The notes beneath the pieces were generated by a model that saw only the letters and a list, made by a program, of their open reading frames with translations, ran no database searches and had not been told where the DNA came from. A DNA stretch of 64,000 nucleotides from Blastomussa wellsi (Eukaryota > Cnidaria > Anthozoa > Scleractinia > Plerogyridae), in assembly GCA_947652115.1 (NCBI GenBank), contig OX393568.1, positions 23,879,463-23,943,462 of the forward strand, read 5' to 3'. How positions within the stretch are numbered: the stretch's first letter is position 1; every line of letters starts with the position of its first letter. This document shows positions 35,318-47,467 of the stretch, one piece after another. The position numbers and the translations under genes are program-made.

Positions 35318-37524
35318 TATATGTTAAGCGCCTGAGTTGCTCAACCATGCGAGATTACAATTTGACGCTTCCGGCAATAAACTCGAGTAAGGTAATTGGC
35401 ATGTAATCAGGCCCTCTTTAATAATAGAGGCTTGTGCAGCCTATGGAAACAAAAGAAATTGCCGATGGAATCGTTAGGTAGTCACAAAGAACCAGATATT
35501 AATTTTGGTTCGATTAGGACTGTATTAGGCTCGGTAATGGGTCCGAGATTGAATCCAGAAATAGTGTTTGAGACATATTCTTAGCATATGAAATGACAAC
35601 AATACTGGGTTGGCACTACAAAACATAGCTCGAACCAGCTTAGTCTCACGACGATCTGCATGCATCTCTAAACCTTCAATTAGCGCGAATCGATGCTAAA
35701 CTGTCAAGTGTTTACATTTTGCCTCATTTGCGTACGACTTTGCGAAAGTGAGGCATCATGCTACTAATACAAATCGACTCTCCAAAGGCCCACACGAGGG
35801 GAAAAGTTAATAAGTTAGTTAGTAAGTGTCCCCAACTGTAGAGGGGTGTTTTCCCTCGGCCATCATATTCTTGAGACACAAATAATTGATTGATGATGAT
35901 TGATTGATTGATTGATTGAGCAGATTAAATGATAAAAGTCCATTCTCTGCAGCTCATCTAGGTACAAGGACCAAAATTTCTTCCCCACGGTTTGTCCCCG
36001 CGAATTAAAAAAGCTGGTTTTCAACCGATGGGATAACTTCCCGAAGCGCATATCAAAGGCCTACGTCGCTATATTTGGAGTCATTTCTTCGACAAGCTAA
36101 ATTACCCTCAACTTGTAGGAAACCTTAAAATAAAGGAACAAGAATGGCAGATTGGAAATGACGATTTTGAAAAACAAAGCGCACGAACGGTGGCGTAGCT
36201 CCTTCAAGGTCGGCCGACAAGGGGAAACTGGTCCCTGCCAGTTTCGTGTTAACACTTTAATTAAGGAACTTGTTGCAGGAGCTGGTTAAATTCTGGGAAC
36301 TCAAGTTCCTTCGCGTCCGCCTCGAGCTCAATAGCTTCTGATACTTTATAGTTAATCGTCGAAATTGTTACCTCTTTCATCGGATACTGAAGGAGACTTG
36401 GGCATAAAAAATCGCAAATGAGTTCATGCTCCTGTCGTCTCATAGAATATTCATAGAGTGCTGAACAATGGTTGTTGATATATCGAGAAAGGGCCATGCT
36501 CCTGATCTTGAACAAAGCTGATATTTGATACTCGCGTCACAAAAAAAAAAACACTCTGATCGCAGTTGGAAGCAAATCATGTGCCTCGGATTTTATAATT
36601 GCCCAAAAAAATACGATACGCAACTGAAAGCAATGTAAACGAAAGGCATTCTTTTTTTTTTATCTATGAGCTGGTTGCAGTTTCGTCCTAACTGGCTCGA
36701 GGCCGTTAAATTCCCATTGGAACTCTTATATCTTGGTGATTTTGTGGACTGTCAGTATAAACTGATATGTGAAGGTCAGTCAGGTCGAACGGGAAGATGG
36801 ATCTCATACGTCATGTGGTAAGAAGCAACGCCAACGCAAAGCATTGTACGGCTCGGCCTCGGGGGTCGGTGGACAATAATGATTCCCCGTTTGGCTATTG
36901 CTCGTAGTTTTGATTTACTCTTCCATGTTGGGTTTGACAAGAATATAAACTGATGTAAACATGCACATATGGATTGACAGTGTTGGATTTTGAGTTTCTA
37001 AAATATACCGTTTTATAGAAAAAGACAAACAACTATCAGAAGTGGCGATAGTACGTAATAAAAATTATATTAATAAACCGCAATTATCGGCTAACCGGAA
37101 ACAGTTCGTTCACTGTTTCAAGTTATTGCATGTAATATACGATAACATATCGATCATTCTCGACTGAACCCGAATAGACAGACACTCCTTTGTATCGGAA
37201 CTGTTCGGAATCAGTTCGAACTGCCGAAGTGGACGTCACAATAAGTTCTCCAGAATGTTCGAAGGGCAGCCTACAAAATGCCAAGCGCGAGACGCAGACA
37301 ATTCAAACACTCACTGGCAGTCATTGCAGACGCGACATCGGAGTTTGTGTTTGGTTGTGCAACGGAACAAGGGAGCTAAATATCAGGAAACAACAAATAA
37401 GGTATTTACTCCATATTTTAGCAGGGATGATGTGTGTACCGCTGAAAAAGCAAGATCGATTGTTGTCGCGTGTCAAATTAGCACCTAATACAAAAAGAAA
37501 AAAAGTTGAGGCGAAGAAACTATT
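35318..37524. other. No recognised gene
   Basis: A (TGAT)n run lies near 35885-35920. A minus-strand frame at 36261-36515 and a plus-strand frame at 37190-37528 (112 codons, its stop formed at the piggyBac target TTAA) have no features I recognise. The empty site before the piggyBac insertion would read GAAACTATTTTAAACTATTT. Confidence 0.4.
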
Positions 37525-37544
37525 TTAACCCTTTCGCTGCTACA

Positions 37545-37610
37545 AGGACGTACTCAGTACGTCCTGTCTCAGATTACTCATATGCTACAAGGACGTACTC
37601 AGTACGTCCT
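37545..37610. repeat. Two 21-base palindromes in the piggyBac left end
   Basis: AGGACGTACT-C-AGTACGTCCT occurs at 37545-37565 and 37590-37610, each preceded by GCTACA. The palindrome is perfect around a central C. Paired subterminal repeats near one end are the usual form of transposase-binding sites; that role is inference. Confidence 0.9.
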
Positions 37611-37842
37611 CAAGTATAGCCTTTATATGAAAACTTACGCACATCGTAAAAACAATTAGACCGCATATAACAAGACTTCTAAGGGCCTGGTAACGAAGAA
37701 TACATTTGGTGAGAGATATATGATGTTTAAACCTATCATTTGTGCCACGTGTTTTTCAAGTCGATGCGAGCCACCATCTTGGATTTTTCACGAGTGTATT
37801 TTCGAGTGTTTTTCAAGTGTATCTTTCATTCATCCGCCAGTT

Positions 37843-39597
37843 ATGAGTAGATTAACAGTCAATGATGTTTTGGCAAGGGTCTGGAATGATTCGGGTGACG
37901 AGGATGATTTTTCCGGCTCAGAAGATGGCGAAAATGACGATGACTATGTATCTGAGAGTGAAGATACAGAAAGTGATGGGTCGAATTCTTCAGAAGCCGA
38001 AACAGATGGCGAAGATTCTGATGAAACTGGGGCAGATAATGCCGGGAATGGTCCTCCTCCAAAGCGGCAGAGGAAAAGAAAAGCTACAGTTCCAAACCTG
38101 CATTGGGTAAGACCTAACTTAGCACCACCTCCAAATATTCCTTTCACTGCTCAAACTGGAGTCCAAGTGGACACACAAGGTTTTGAACCTATTGATTATT
38201 TTACTTTATTCATCAATGATGACCTTGTAAACTACCTTGTAACTGAAACAAACACGTTTGCTGAGCAGTTTATTCGTGATAACAATCTCAAGAGAAGATC
38301 AAGGGTACATGAATGGTATCCCACAAACCCTAAAGAAATGAAGGAGTTTCTGGGCATTACATTTCTTATGGGAATTATCCAGAAGCCAAACCTCCAAATG
38401 TACTGGTCAAATGATCCCTTGTACAGTACACCTATTTTCAAACAAGTCATGAAAAGGGACAGGTATTTATTGCTACTGAAGTTCTTACACTTCAATGACA
38501 ATGACAATATGCCTGGCAGAGATGAGCCAAACCCTGACCAGCTATACAAAATTCGACCATTGGTTGACCACCTGTTTGAGAAATTTCAAGAAATGTATAC
38601 GCCGAGCAGGCAAGTCTGTATTGATGAGTCTCTTTTACTTTGGAAAGGAAGATTGCATTTCAAGCAATATATTCCTCTCAAGAGATCTCGATTTGGAATC
38701 AAGTTATTCATGCTTTGTGAAGATGGAGGTTACACCTACCGCTTTCGGATTTATACTGGTAAAACTACGCTGGTTGAGGGAAATCAGAACTTGTCTATTT
38801 CAGAAAGAATTGTGGAAGACCTAATGATGCCTTTGCTAAATAAGGGATATCATCTGTACATGGATAACTGGTACACAAGCATTCCACTGCTTCAGTATTT
38901 GAAGGATAATAGCACCCTAGCTTGCGGCACAATACGCAAAAATCGAAAAGGTTTTCCTGAGGCAGTGAGCAAAGCAAAGCTTCGTCAACGTGGAGAGACA
39001 GTTGCATATCGATCTGATGCCCTCCTGGCCCTGAAATGCAAAGACACCAAAGAGGTCAACATGCTAACAACCATTCATGATGAAAGGATGCAAAATATTA
39101 GAAACCGAAGAAATCCTGCGAACCCCTTGCAAAAGCCTAAGTGTATTTTTGACTATAACAAATACATGGGGGGCGTTGATCGCACTGATCAACTGCTGCA
39201 GCCATTCAAGGTTGCCAGGAAGAGCATGAAGTGGTACAAAAAGCTTGCTCTTCACTTAGTGCAGCTGTCACTGTTGAATAGCTTTATTCTGTACAAGAAA
39301 AGTGGTGGGAGAAAACCACTGCTTGATTTCCAAAGAAGTTGCATTAGCTCTTTGCTTTTCATGGAAAATACTCCAGAGATTCCGAGAGAAGAAGCAATTG
39401 CACGTCTGACAGAAAGGCATTTTATTGCTCCAATCCCTCCCACAGAGAAAAAGGAGAAACCCCAGAAGAAGTGCAGGGTTTGTACAAAGAGGAAAACGAG
39501 AAAGGACTCAAGATACCACTGCGCATCCTGTCCGAGCAATCCAGGACTGTGCTATTATCCGTGTTTTGAAATTTATCACACTGAATATCATTATTAA
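37843..39597 (+). CDS. piggyBac transposase, intact
   Basis: 584 residues from the ATG at 37843 (MSRLTVNDVLARVW); the frame is open 41 codons further up, but this start precedes the usual acidic N-terminus (Glu/Asp/Ser-rich, residues 10-70). The transposase core follows (DDE_Tnp_1_7-type fold). Catalytic Asp candidates are D261 (CIDESLLLWKG), D341 (YMDNWYTS) and D446 (GGVDRTDQ), close to the spacing of the T. ni enzyme (268, 346, 447), with the extra conserved Asp of FDYNKYMGG at 437. The C-terminus has a cysteine-rich zinc domain (CRVC, CASC, then Cys/His residues). It cuts and pastes the element at TTAA. All key residues are present, so the enzyme may be active. Confidence 0.95.
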   Translation: MSRLTVNDVLARVWNDSGDEDDFSGSEDGENDDDYVSESEDTESDGSNSSEAETDGEDSDETGADNAGNGPPPKRQRKRKATVPNLHWVRPNLAPPPNIPFTAQTGVQVDTQGFEPIDYFTLFINDDLVNYLVTETNTFAEQFIRDNNLKRRSRVHEWYPTNPKEMKEFLGITFLMGIIQKPNLQMYWSNDPLYSTPIFKQVMKRDRYLLLLKFLHFNDNDNMPGRDEPNPDQLYKIRPLVDHLFEKFQEMYTPSRQVCIDESLLLWKGRLHFKQYIPLKRSRFGIKLFMLCEDGGYTYRFRIYTGKTTLVEGNQNLSISERIVEDLMMPLLNKGYHLYMDNWYTSIPLLQYLKDNSTLACGTIRKNRKGFPEAVSKAKLRQRGETVAYRSDALLALKCKDTKEVNMLTTIHDERMQNIRNRRNPANPLQKPKCIFDYNKYMGGVDRTDQLLQPFKVARKSMKWYKKLALHLVQLSLLNSFILYKKSGGRKPLLDFQRSCISSLLFMENTPEIPREEAIARLTERHFIAPIPPTEKKEKPQKKCRVCTKRKTRKDSRYHCASCPSNPGLCYYPCFEIYHTEYHY

Positions 39598-39782
39598 CTG
39601 ACATTTTTTATTGACAAAATTTATAAATAATGTAAATAACAGTTAATTTTAATCAAAAAACTGATTTCTGAAGCTAAGGGCTGTTTAAAAACATGATAAT
39701 TTAATTTTTTTAAAAAGTTTGCGAAAATCCCAATTTTAGGCCCGCACAGGGGTGAAAAAATGGCCCGCAGCGAAAGGGTTAA

Positions 39783-42586
39783 ACTATTTTAGCCGGTTTT
39801 GTACTGCAAAAAAACTCGACGCGACGAGACTGATAGTAAGAGCCTGCCACAGTTGAACATCGTGTAATCGAGAATCGAGGCACGCGTCCAACGTCAGGCT
39901 TCACTGACTTATTTACATTCAGAAGCACATGAAAAAAATAATGCGCCCCTTTGTAGCTTACACCATGTTGGGACGCAAGCTCTGCGCTGGGACATTCACG
40001 ACAAAGCCGGACTTCAACCAGTCAACTGAGCTTGACTTTACTTTGTTTTGGATATACCACTGCGTAGCTTGCGGTTCAGCATACGACCGTAAGTTGCAAA
40101 GGGCCCATTTGCTTAAGTTGGTGAAGATGTTAGGGGAAACAAGGAAAAACAATTTTATGCGTTAAGCCATGTATTGCGCAATCATTTTCAGGGTCACCAA
40201 AAGTTTTTCCTTGATCCGGGATTTAGAGGAAAAAAGGATATTAAGGATGCTAACAGACCTTTTTCGCTTGGGCGATTTGTTGCCCCATTCAAACCGTTGT
40301 AATGATACTATTGAGAATTCTTTCTTTCAAATTTTCAAATAGTTGCGTGCATATGAATAAATAATTTTTGGATGGATAAATGAATGATGAACAATAGGCC
40401 ATTTTACAGTTCTGTCCTTAGTGACCAAGCCTATGAGTGGAAGTGAGGTTGAAGGTGACCTTGTGTTGATGCATCTTTGGTTTCTTATGCTAACTAGTTT
40501 CCGGTCTCTATCATGACAAGGTCACCCCAAACCTCGCTTTCATACAGAGGCCTGGTTACATTTCACAGAACTGTAAAATGGTCTATTCTCTAGAGAATGT
40601 CACATGGTTTGAAATGGGATAACAAGCACGTCTAAGCAAAATACGTCTATTGTTAATGAGACACGGGAGTTGCCATTCTACTGGGCTGGATTCGGGACTG
40701 GCATGAAGAATCGGAAGCTAACAGGAATCATAATAATTTCTCAACCGCGGCGATGCAACAGTTATGTTGGTGAAATCTTATCTTTGGATGTGCATTGGTC
40801 AATTTTCTTATGGGAAGAGTTTCCTATTGCGCTTTCATTCCTGTTAACAGTTATTTATCACAATCCTCAATGGCTGCAATGATGTAATTTGTAACTGGTT
40901 TGTAATTTGGATAGTACTCGGTAATTTGGATAGTACTCAGCAATATTATACACATCGCTTTCACGATGAAGCTGATTTTCTGGGTACGGTTTCCTGAGTT
41001 ATTTACACGAACGGTTTCTCTCTTACATGGTTAACCATCCGACATTCCGGTGTCAAGCACTGTTAGGCGACGATTTTAAGCGTATAGATTAGATAGCTAC
41101 AGGCGAACAGATTTCCTGCTTCTATATATATTGCTTGCAGTGTTTGCGTTCTATCACCAATACCGTTCTCTGATTGGCTACGCTACCCACTATCTATTCT
41201 GTGATAGATAGTGAGCAGCGTATAGCAGTGCGTTTGTCAACAAAATGGCGGCCGCTTCTTCATGTTTTCGAAATGTCCGTAAGGGGCAATTCCACCGTAA
41301 CTGACGCGGACAGCAACAGGAATTTACTTCTTTTTAAGGAAGCCTTTCACATAAAGACAAGATCGGCTATGATTAATTCTGGCGGACCGTTATCTTTTGT
41401 CATTCAAATAGCATCGTACTAAAAACTTCGTTCTGTCTATTTTGTATTTATTGGCGTGAGTGATGGTTTAAATTAAGCTAGACCGAGTTATTGCATTGGT
41501 TGATGATCACTCTCCCCAATAGTGAATATCACCATTACGTTTCCACTCTTGGATTATAATTTCCGTCTTTGAGTAATTTGTTTCCTTTTTCGGTAGGAAA
41601 TTACAAGTGCTGAAATGTTTATTTATTTTTCGACCAAACGAGACAGGTAACCCGAGGGAACACTAAAGCTTCGTCTAGATTTTCAGTAAGTTCTTAACTT
41701 TCTTGTTCGAAAACTTAATTAATTGAGCTTAAATTTAGCTTCCCTACTTGAGTTTTCGTTGTCTCTGAATTATACACTTAGTAAAATACAATTTATAGCA
41801 GGAACCGTGATTCTTAAGGTCAGACTGGAGGCGTTATGACTTGGAATGCGATCAAGAAGGTGATTGAGCGCGGGAAATTGTCAAAAAATGCCAAAATGCC
41901 CAACCCACGGACCATCTTTCTTTTGGATTCTTGTGGTAATAACTGTGAAAAAACAGAGTCAACAGAGTAAAAATGTCTTACGCTGACAATTTTCGCTCTG
42001 TAAAATACGAAACTATCAACAGTGGTCTATTTGCCATGGTCTCTGATCGCATAGTTGTTGTTCGCTCTCAACCAATCCAAAGACACATAACTAACCTCTG
42101 TGATACGTGCATGTCATTATTGCATTTCATGTCTTTGGTAGGCGTTTTGAACATGGGCGCTCATAGGCTGACGTCTGCTTCGCCATGCCATCTAGTTCCA
42201 ACCTATCACCATTTAGCTTTAAGGACTGGAAAGGATAGCACATATTGAAAGGTTTAGCCTCAATTTATCAAGTTTTTCAATTCGAAACCTTTCCAATTTT
42301 CCTCATTCGAAGCATATTCTCGTTTCTTTTTAGTTAACTGATGCCCCTTTGGAATTTTTTTTACCCTTTTAAACTATTATTGCAAGGTTTCCTCTGATTT
42401 AAAGAGCCCTAGTCAGCCATGACTTTGTTATTGTTTACATGCGAAAGCTTCAGTGTTATATTTAACGCGGAGCGCGTGAAAACAAAAGAGATCAATGAAA
42501 AGCTTGCTGAAAGTAATTGCGCTTCACCATATAATTTCCGTAATTTAGATGGCATCGAAAAATCGAAAATGGAAGGTCGAGGCTGG
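39783..42586. other. Non-coding apart from a MITE
   Basis: No recognised gene. Frames at 39929-40165, 41174-41422 and 41973-42248 have no identifiable domain. A short hairpin lies at 41182-41221 (CTATCTAT/ATAGATAG arms). Confidence 0.4.
40393..40587. mobile_element. Foldback MITE
   Basis: AATAGGCCATTTTACAGTTC pairs with GAACTGTAAAATGGTCTATT. The arms continue through ACCAAGCCT/AGGCCTGGT and AAGGTGACCTTG/CAAGGTCACC. About 195 bases. Confidence 0.85.
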
Positions 42587-42700
42587 TGAATGAATGAATG
42601 AATGAATGAATGAAAGAAAGACTTTATTTACGTGTCAAGCGAGTCTAGCCGAGGGTAGAAACCCTCTACTAATAGGGGACATCTAAAATAGATAAAACAA
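42587..42700 (-). mobile_element. Retroelement 3' end with (TTCA)n tail
   Basis: On the minus strand this reads AATAAAGTCTTTCTTTC then (ATTC)n: a polyadenylation-like AATAAA followed by a microsatellite, the common form of a non-LTR retroelement end. The upstream part carries no recognisable frame. Confidence 0.45.
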
Positions 42701-42866
42701 GTTATAAAAAAATTAAAATACCTAAAATTTGACATTTACAAAGACTAGATGGTAACTTTATACATTAACAAAATTTTATGACGTCATTCGTGGTAACTAA
42801 GCCCCTTTAACGTTCTTTGTTTTCATTATAGGGTGTTTTACGAACGTGACACGGTGTCCCTGGACC

Positions 42867-43769
42867 ATGAATATCTCAAATAAAAAAATTGGCCTAAATT
42901 TTGAAGCGCATGGCATAAACTGTTTAGATACCCGCTGCGTACTGCCATTCTGCGTCAACTGGAAGCTTTCTACCAGGCACACAAACTCGCCACAGAAAGA
43001 CAAACAGAAAGTCCATACCACTGAGGATACCAGTCGGAGAGGTGTGAACTCGCAAAGGAATGGCGATTGCGAAGAGTCTTGGTTCCTAAAACAAACCGTT
43101 CATTCCCATAATGCAGAAGAACAGTTATTCAAAGAGCTGGAAGACTTGGAAAGAGTTTTTCAAAGACAGGAAGACGTATTTGAGTACTCTTTTCTGGATT
43201 CTTTGGGGTTTACCCAGCCAAATGTTAACCCACAACCTGACCATACCACTGAGCAGAAGAATTGGAGCCATTGGGATAGCCAGCAAGTACCTTATTCCAA
43301 TGATTACGGCCCTTTACCAGACATAAACGCCGCCTCGGGGTTTCCCGCAAATGCGGAACAGACATACGAAAAAAGTTCTACGTCCAACGTTCCCCCAGAC
43401 AACCCTAATGAAGACCTACTATGTCCGAGTCACTTGGACCAGTTTATTCCAATAGATTCGTATATCACTGCCTTGACCAAGAAAGAAAACAAGACAGCTA
43501 AACGCGCAAGGGATGATCATCAAGAAATCCTGACTGAATTCCCACTAGCATCCAACGCTATAGCAAAGATTGAGCAAAGGAAAGAACAACTTCGCGGACT
43601 TCAGTCCAAACGCACAAACAAACTCTTTGGAGTACTCTCAGAAATACTGCGTATGTTTGAAAGCCCGATGTCTGCAGATCATGAAGCATTTTATTTGGAA
43701 ATCCTTCAGAAGGCGCTCAAAGAGATTCAAACTGCAGGGCCGTGTACTGTTTTTGGCGAAGATATATAA
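42867..43769 (+). CDS. Diverged acidic family member A5
   Basis: 300 residues from the ATG at 42867. The frame is open back to a splice acceptor (TTTCATTATAG ending at 42831), so an upstream exon probably exists. The link to A1-A4 rests on the C-terminal helical block: LSEILRMFESPMSADHEAF then ILQKALKEIQTA (about 258-291) aligns with LCELLSKPRSDHLNF then LLNNALKAMEDA. An acidic/hydrophobic LFKELEDLERVFQ and EDVFEYSFLDSLGF (about 90-115) may correspond to the SLDDVFEVLDEMD segment. A charged Lys/Arg-rich stretch (KKENKTAKRARDD, then IEQRKEQLRGL) precedes the helical block. It lacks the VDLT motif and the FIALEDT C-terminus. No signal peptide. Function unknown; family link moderate. Confidence 0.65.
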   Translation: MNISNKKIGLNFEAHGINCLDTRCVLPFCVNWKLSTRHTNSPQKDKQKVHTTEDTSRRGVNSQRNGDCEESWFLKQTVHSHNAEEQLFKELEDLERVFQRQEDVFEYSFLDSLGFTQPNVNPQPDHTTEQKNWSHWDSQQVPYSNDYGPLPDINAASGFPANAEQTYEKSSTSNVPPDNPNEDLLCPSHLDQFIPIDSYITALTKKENKTAKRARDDHQEILTEFPLASNAIAKIEQRKEQLRGLQSKRTNKLFGVLSEILRMFESPMSADHEAFYLEILQKALKEIQTAGPCTVFGEDI

Positions 43770-46700
43770 ACAAGAAGCTTCAGAGAAGAATATGCAACTC
43801 CATGTCCCACAGAACAATGATTATGATGAAGATGACGATGGTGTCTGATGATGATGATGGTGATGTCGAACTTTATTGATGTATACGAAGTAGGAACACA
43901 GTGTCGATTTTAGCGAGTGTAGGTAATAAATAAATAAAAAACTCAGGTCTGTGCGGTGTCCCGTTCGCGAGTTATGTGCCGAAACGGCCAACGCATATTT
44001 ACAAAGCTTAGTATGGAGACGCCATATTTGTGTCCTTCCGAGGGGCACAAATATGACCGCCGTGATGCACGCGAAACCTTCTGGAATTCAGTTGTGATAT
44101 AATAGTGACTACTTTTAGCTCATGAGCTATTATACTTACACATAAACACCACGTATTGTATCTGAAATGTTCAAACATTTGAAAATCGAAAGGATAGGCT
44201 TTTTCTAAACAAAACAGTTTTGTCACGGTTCTCAGCTTGATGTCACATACGGCCGAGAACTAAAATATTCAAGATGCTCTGTTTTGAAAACGAAGGGTAC
44301 TATCGAGCTGAAAATTTGCAAAAAGACATATTTTTAGTTAGCCTTGCACCAAGTGGCAACGAAAATTTAGCAGGCCTAGTGAATTTTGATTTCAGAATTT
44401 TATGACGTCACGCCCATACGTTTACTCATGGCTTCTTCCTCCTTTGAGCTGAAAAACAATGACCTTCGATCATGTAAAGGCAAACTACCTTTAATTATAT
44501 ACCTAATATTGTAAATAGCTGTACATACTCTCGCATTGCGGACACAGAACCATACGCGTATGGTTGAGTTGACTCATATCTGAAGGACTTTGAAAACCGA
44601 CCGCTTAAGTTTATAAATATTATTTTCTATTTTTATTAAGACTATTTACTGTAATATTGATGCTGAAAAGCCCTTTCTAGGGAGCAACGATGTATGTATG
44701 TATTTATGTGGTAGTCTGCGGTTAACTGATAAATAAAGACTAAATTACGATATTAAAATGGAAGTGATGAATGAGTATGGTTTTGTGAATTTAGCTGAAA
44801 CGTAGTAGCAGACTCATACACAAAGAGATGAGTCATATTAATCGGTCATGAAGAACAAAGAGTTATTGGCGTGACCCTGGCAGGGGACCTGAGGGGAGAG
44901 AGAGGTAGCTGGCGAACCCACAATCCTTAGTGCTAGTCTGAAGTGTGGGACGGAAGGACAGGTAAGAAGTGAAATGCACGATGGGAAGGGCTGGTAGGAG
45001 AGGAGATTATAGTGACAAGAGGTGATTTTTCATTATCTAAGTCCGACCTGTTGGACCAACCGAGATCAACTGTTGTAAGATTTAACAGGGCCATGCGGGT
45101 GGAACGGTCTTTTCCATTTTGCATTCCTTTCCAGGATGGAGCACCTCCGAGAATCTGCTGAGCTGAAGTGGGGGCAACCACAGGCAGCCCAAGCTCGTGC
45201 TGTGAGTCAGGACACACGACCATTGAAAAAAAACCCTTGGTAACCCCACCTCGATATAAAACCTCAGGGGACCCGGGGAGTCAAACAAAACTTGTTGAGA
45301 GAAATTGACGGTGCGATACCCCCGTGAGGTATAGTTTGTTAACGAGGCGGGTTACGAAAGAGTTTTTCAACGGTCGTTTGTCGTGGTGAGACTGTACGGG
45401 CATTTTCCAAAGCAAACGGCCGTGTGACGTTGATGACAGGGCCCGGACTGCATTGCTGTTAAATTCGCGATGGATTTAAAGCCGTTCGACCATTTTAAGC
45501 TGGGATGTTTTGCTTCGCTCTTCGGGCGTTCCGAACTGGAGTGTGCAGCTCAGCCTTTCTCTTTTCTTTGTAGCGGAGAACCCAGAATGCGATAACTCGC
45601 CTAAATGGCCAAGAATCGGCAATGATAACCGTTCAGACAACAAAAAAAAAAAAACACAGTGAAAGTAAGGTAAGGAAATTTTATTAAGATTTGGCAGTAT
45701 TTCGGTTTGCTAAAACGTGTTTTATATGTTTGCCTTGACAACTATTATGCGATATGAGCCTGGCTCTGATCACGGCATGAGCTTGGGCTGCCTGTGGGGA
45801 AACTAACCAGTTTGTGAAAATGGAACGGTAAAGTTCGGTCCGATCGGTGCAACCGGTCAAAGTGGGACAACTCCAGAGGTAGGTCCCGAATATTCCGGTC
45901 GGAACAAACCGAAACAGACCTTTCCATTTTACTGAAATGACCGGACCGGAATTTTTTGGTAAATGGACAGCACCCAAGGCTTCCACTAAAACCTATGGCT
46001 TTAAAATTAGAAAGCTGTTAAACCGAAGACAATTGAGGAATTACTAGCATTTTAGGCATCCTACTGATGAACGGTTATGGCAATTAGATATTTTTTACCG
46101 GAGCCAATATTGAGATTGTGGTCTATCCCCTTTGAATTGAAAAGCCAAATTTAATAGATCAGTTTTCAATGCGCGTGCTGTGCTATAAATTTCTTTATTG
46201 CAATTTACCTCATAACGGAAAATAAACTGGAATAAACGCTTTTTATAACATTTCCAAAAAAGTGAAATTTGCAATTTAAAATGAACTCCCTATTAATAAC
46301 CTTTCAATAGTCTTTTGGATTACAACAACTCTCATTTTTCATGCTTCTTACACTGCCCGTTGTTTGGGAGGTAATGAGTTTGATTCCCGTCCATGACTCA
46401 TCAGATTTGTTCATTGTCCGCGCCCGATTTGATATGTAGTATGACTACTACATCTCAGTTCATTTAAATTTTTTTGAGAAAGCGTTTTCATCGTAGGGTT
46501 TACAATCTCGTCATAGAGCCCGCCTTTCAGCCTCTGGCGCAGAGTACTCATACATCTTATTCCAAAATGGCTACCATCTTAATATTCTTTTGTTGCTTTT
46601 CAAACTAGCCCTTCTTGCCTCGTTTTTAAGCTGAAAAATCAAAAGAATATTTCATCTTAAACGAGGTAACAAGGGTCAATTTGTATGCGCATATATCAGC

Positions 46701-46881
46701 GGCCATTTTGGAATAAGGTCTATCATCGATTGTCAGCAAATCAGTTTTGAGAATTCAGAAGCCCAAACTGACCCAGAGTCCGCGTAGAAAAGGGGGTTCT
46801 AGGAATAGAAGAGTTGATAGGACTGCTGTTTAAACAAAAACTGACAAAAAGTAAAAATAATATGGAATCGGAAATATATGT
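43770..46881. other. Non-coding with dispersed repeats
   Basis: 43836-43876 holds GATGATGATGG then, on the minus strand, an AATAAAG signal, again like a retroelement tail. 44650-44707 repeats the ATTGATGCTGAAAAGCCC unit with (GTAT)n seen at 33200. A patch at 45780-45990 with CGGTC-rich sequence has an open minus-strand frame (45684-45986) but no domain I recognise. Confidence 0.4.
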
Positions 46882-47092
46882 GTGGTTGCCATAATTTGCA
46901 GTCGTGATTAAAATGTCTCTACGGCCAAGTGCGATTGTTTTGGATTTGGTATCTCTAGAATGCGTAGAAAATTATTCTGAAATATTTTTTCAGAATAGTG
47001 GTTGCTATAATTTTCAGTCGGGATTAAAATGTCTATACGGCCAAGTGCGATTGTTTTGGATTTGGTATCTCTAGAATACGTAGAAAACTATT
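46882..47092 (+). repeat. 116-base tandem duplication
   Basis: GTGGTTGCCATAATTTGCAG at 46882 is repeated as GTGGTTGCTATAATTTTCAG at 46998. The two copies share about 95 bases including ACGGCCAAGTGCGATTG and TTGGTATCTCTAGAAT, with few changes. It abuts MITE M1 copy 2. Confidence 0.9.
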
Positions 47093-47093
47093 T

Positions 47094-47467
47094 CGATTCC
47101 GTCACTTTCACCCCAAAATCAAGCTTTAAATTTCCCGCCTTGGCCACGCCCAATGAAGTTGACCGCGTGATCGAAGATTGGTGATGAATGACGTCACTTC
47201 AGGCAATTCCTTTCTTTGAGTCAGCAGAATTTGAACACCTCACAACAACACAGCTATCAGACATATTATTCGGATGAAATCATTTTCAATTAATTATATT
47301 TCTTAGTGAAATGAACTGACAGGAAGATTTGACGCTTCCTGACTTGACGTGACGGCCCGTTCTAGAACCAGGACTCTTTTTAGCAGCAACTCCCGGTAAT
47401 CTTCATTGGGCGTGGCCGACGCAGAAACTTTAAAGCTTTATTTTGTGGCAAAAAAGTTGCGGAATCC
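47094..47467. mobile_element. Foldback MITE family M1, copy 2 (inverted)
   Basis: Starts CGATTCCGTCACTTTCACCC and ends GTTGCGGAATCC, the reverse complement arrangement of 11956-12340, with internal blocks AATTCCTTTCTTTGAGT and GACATATTATTCGGATGAAA also matching. It is full length at both ends. Confidence 0.85.

Larger units (their letters stand above)
37529..39778 (+). mobile_element. Complete piggyBac element
   Basis: 2,250 bases bounded by inverted ends CCCTTTCGCTGC (37529-37540) and GCAGCGAAAGGG (39767-39778), with TTAA duplicated at 37525-37528 and 39779-39782. It encloses one uninterrupted transposase frame. Perfect 12-base ends, clean TTAA duplication and an intact frame suggest a recent insertion, though the host AT-richness prevents dating by eye. 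The left subterminal region has two copies of a 21-base palindrome; the right does not. Confidence 0.95.

Noticed and set aside
37190..37528. 112-codon frame ending at the piggyBac insertion site
   Set aside because: The stop lies in the TTAA that existed before insertion, a second overlapping frame is equally open, and no domain is recognised.
38495..38824. Second frame inside the piggyBac transposase
   Set aside because: Overlaps the well-supported transposase frame and resembles no protein.
45684..45986. 100-codon minus-strand frame
   Set aside because: No domain, CGGTC-rich sequence typical of a repeat, and an overlapping alternate frame is also open.
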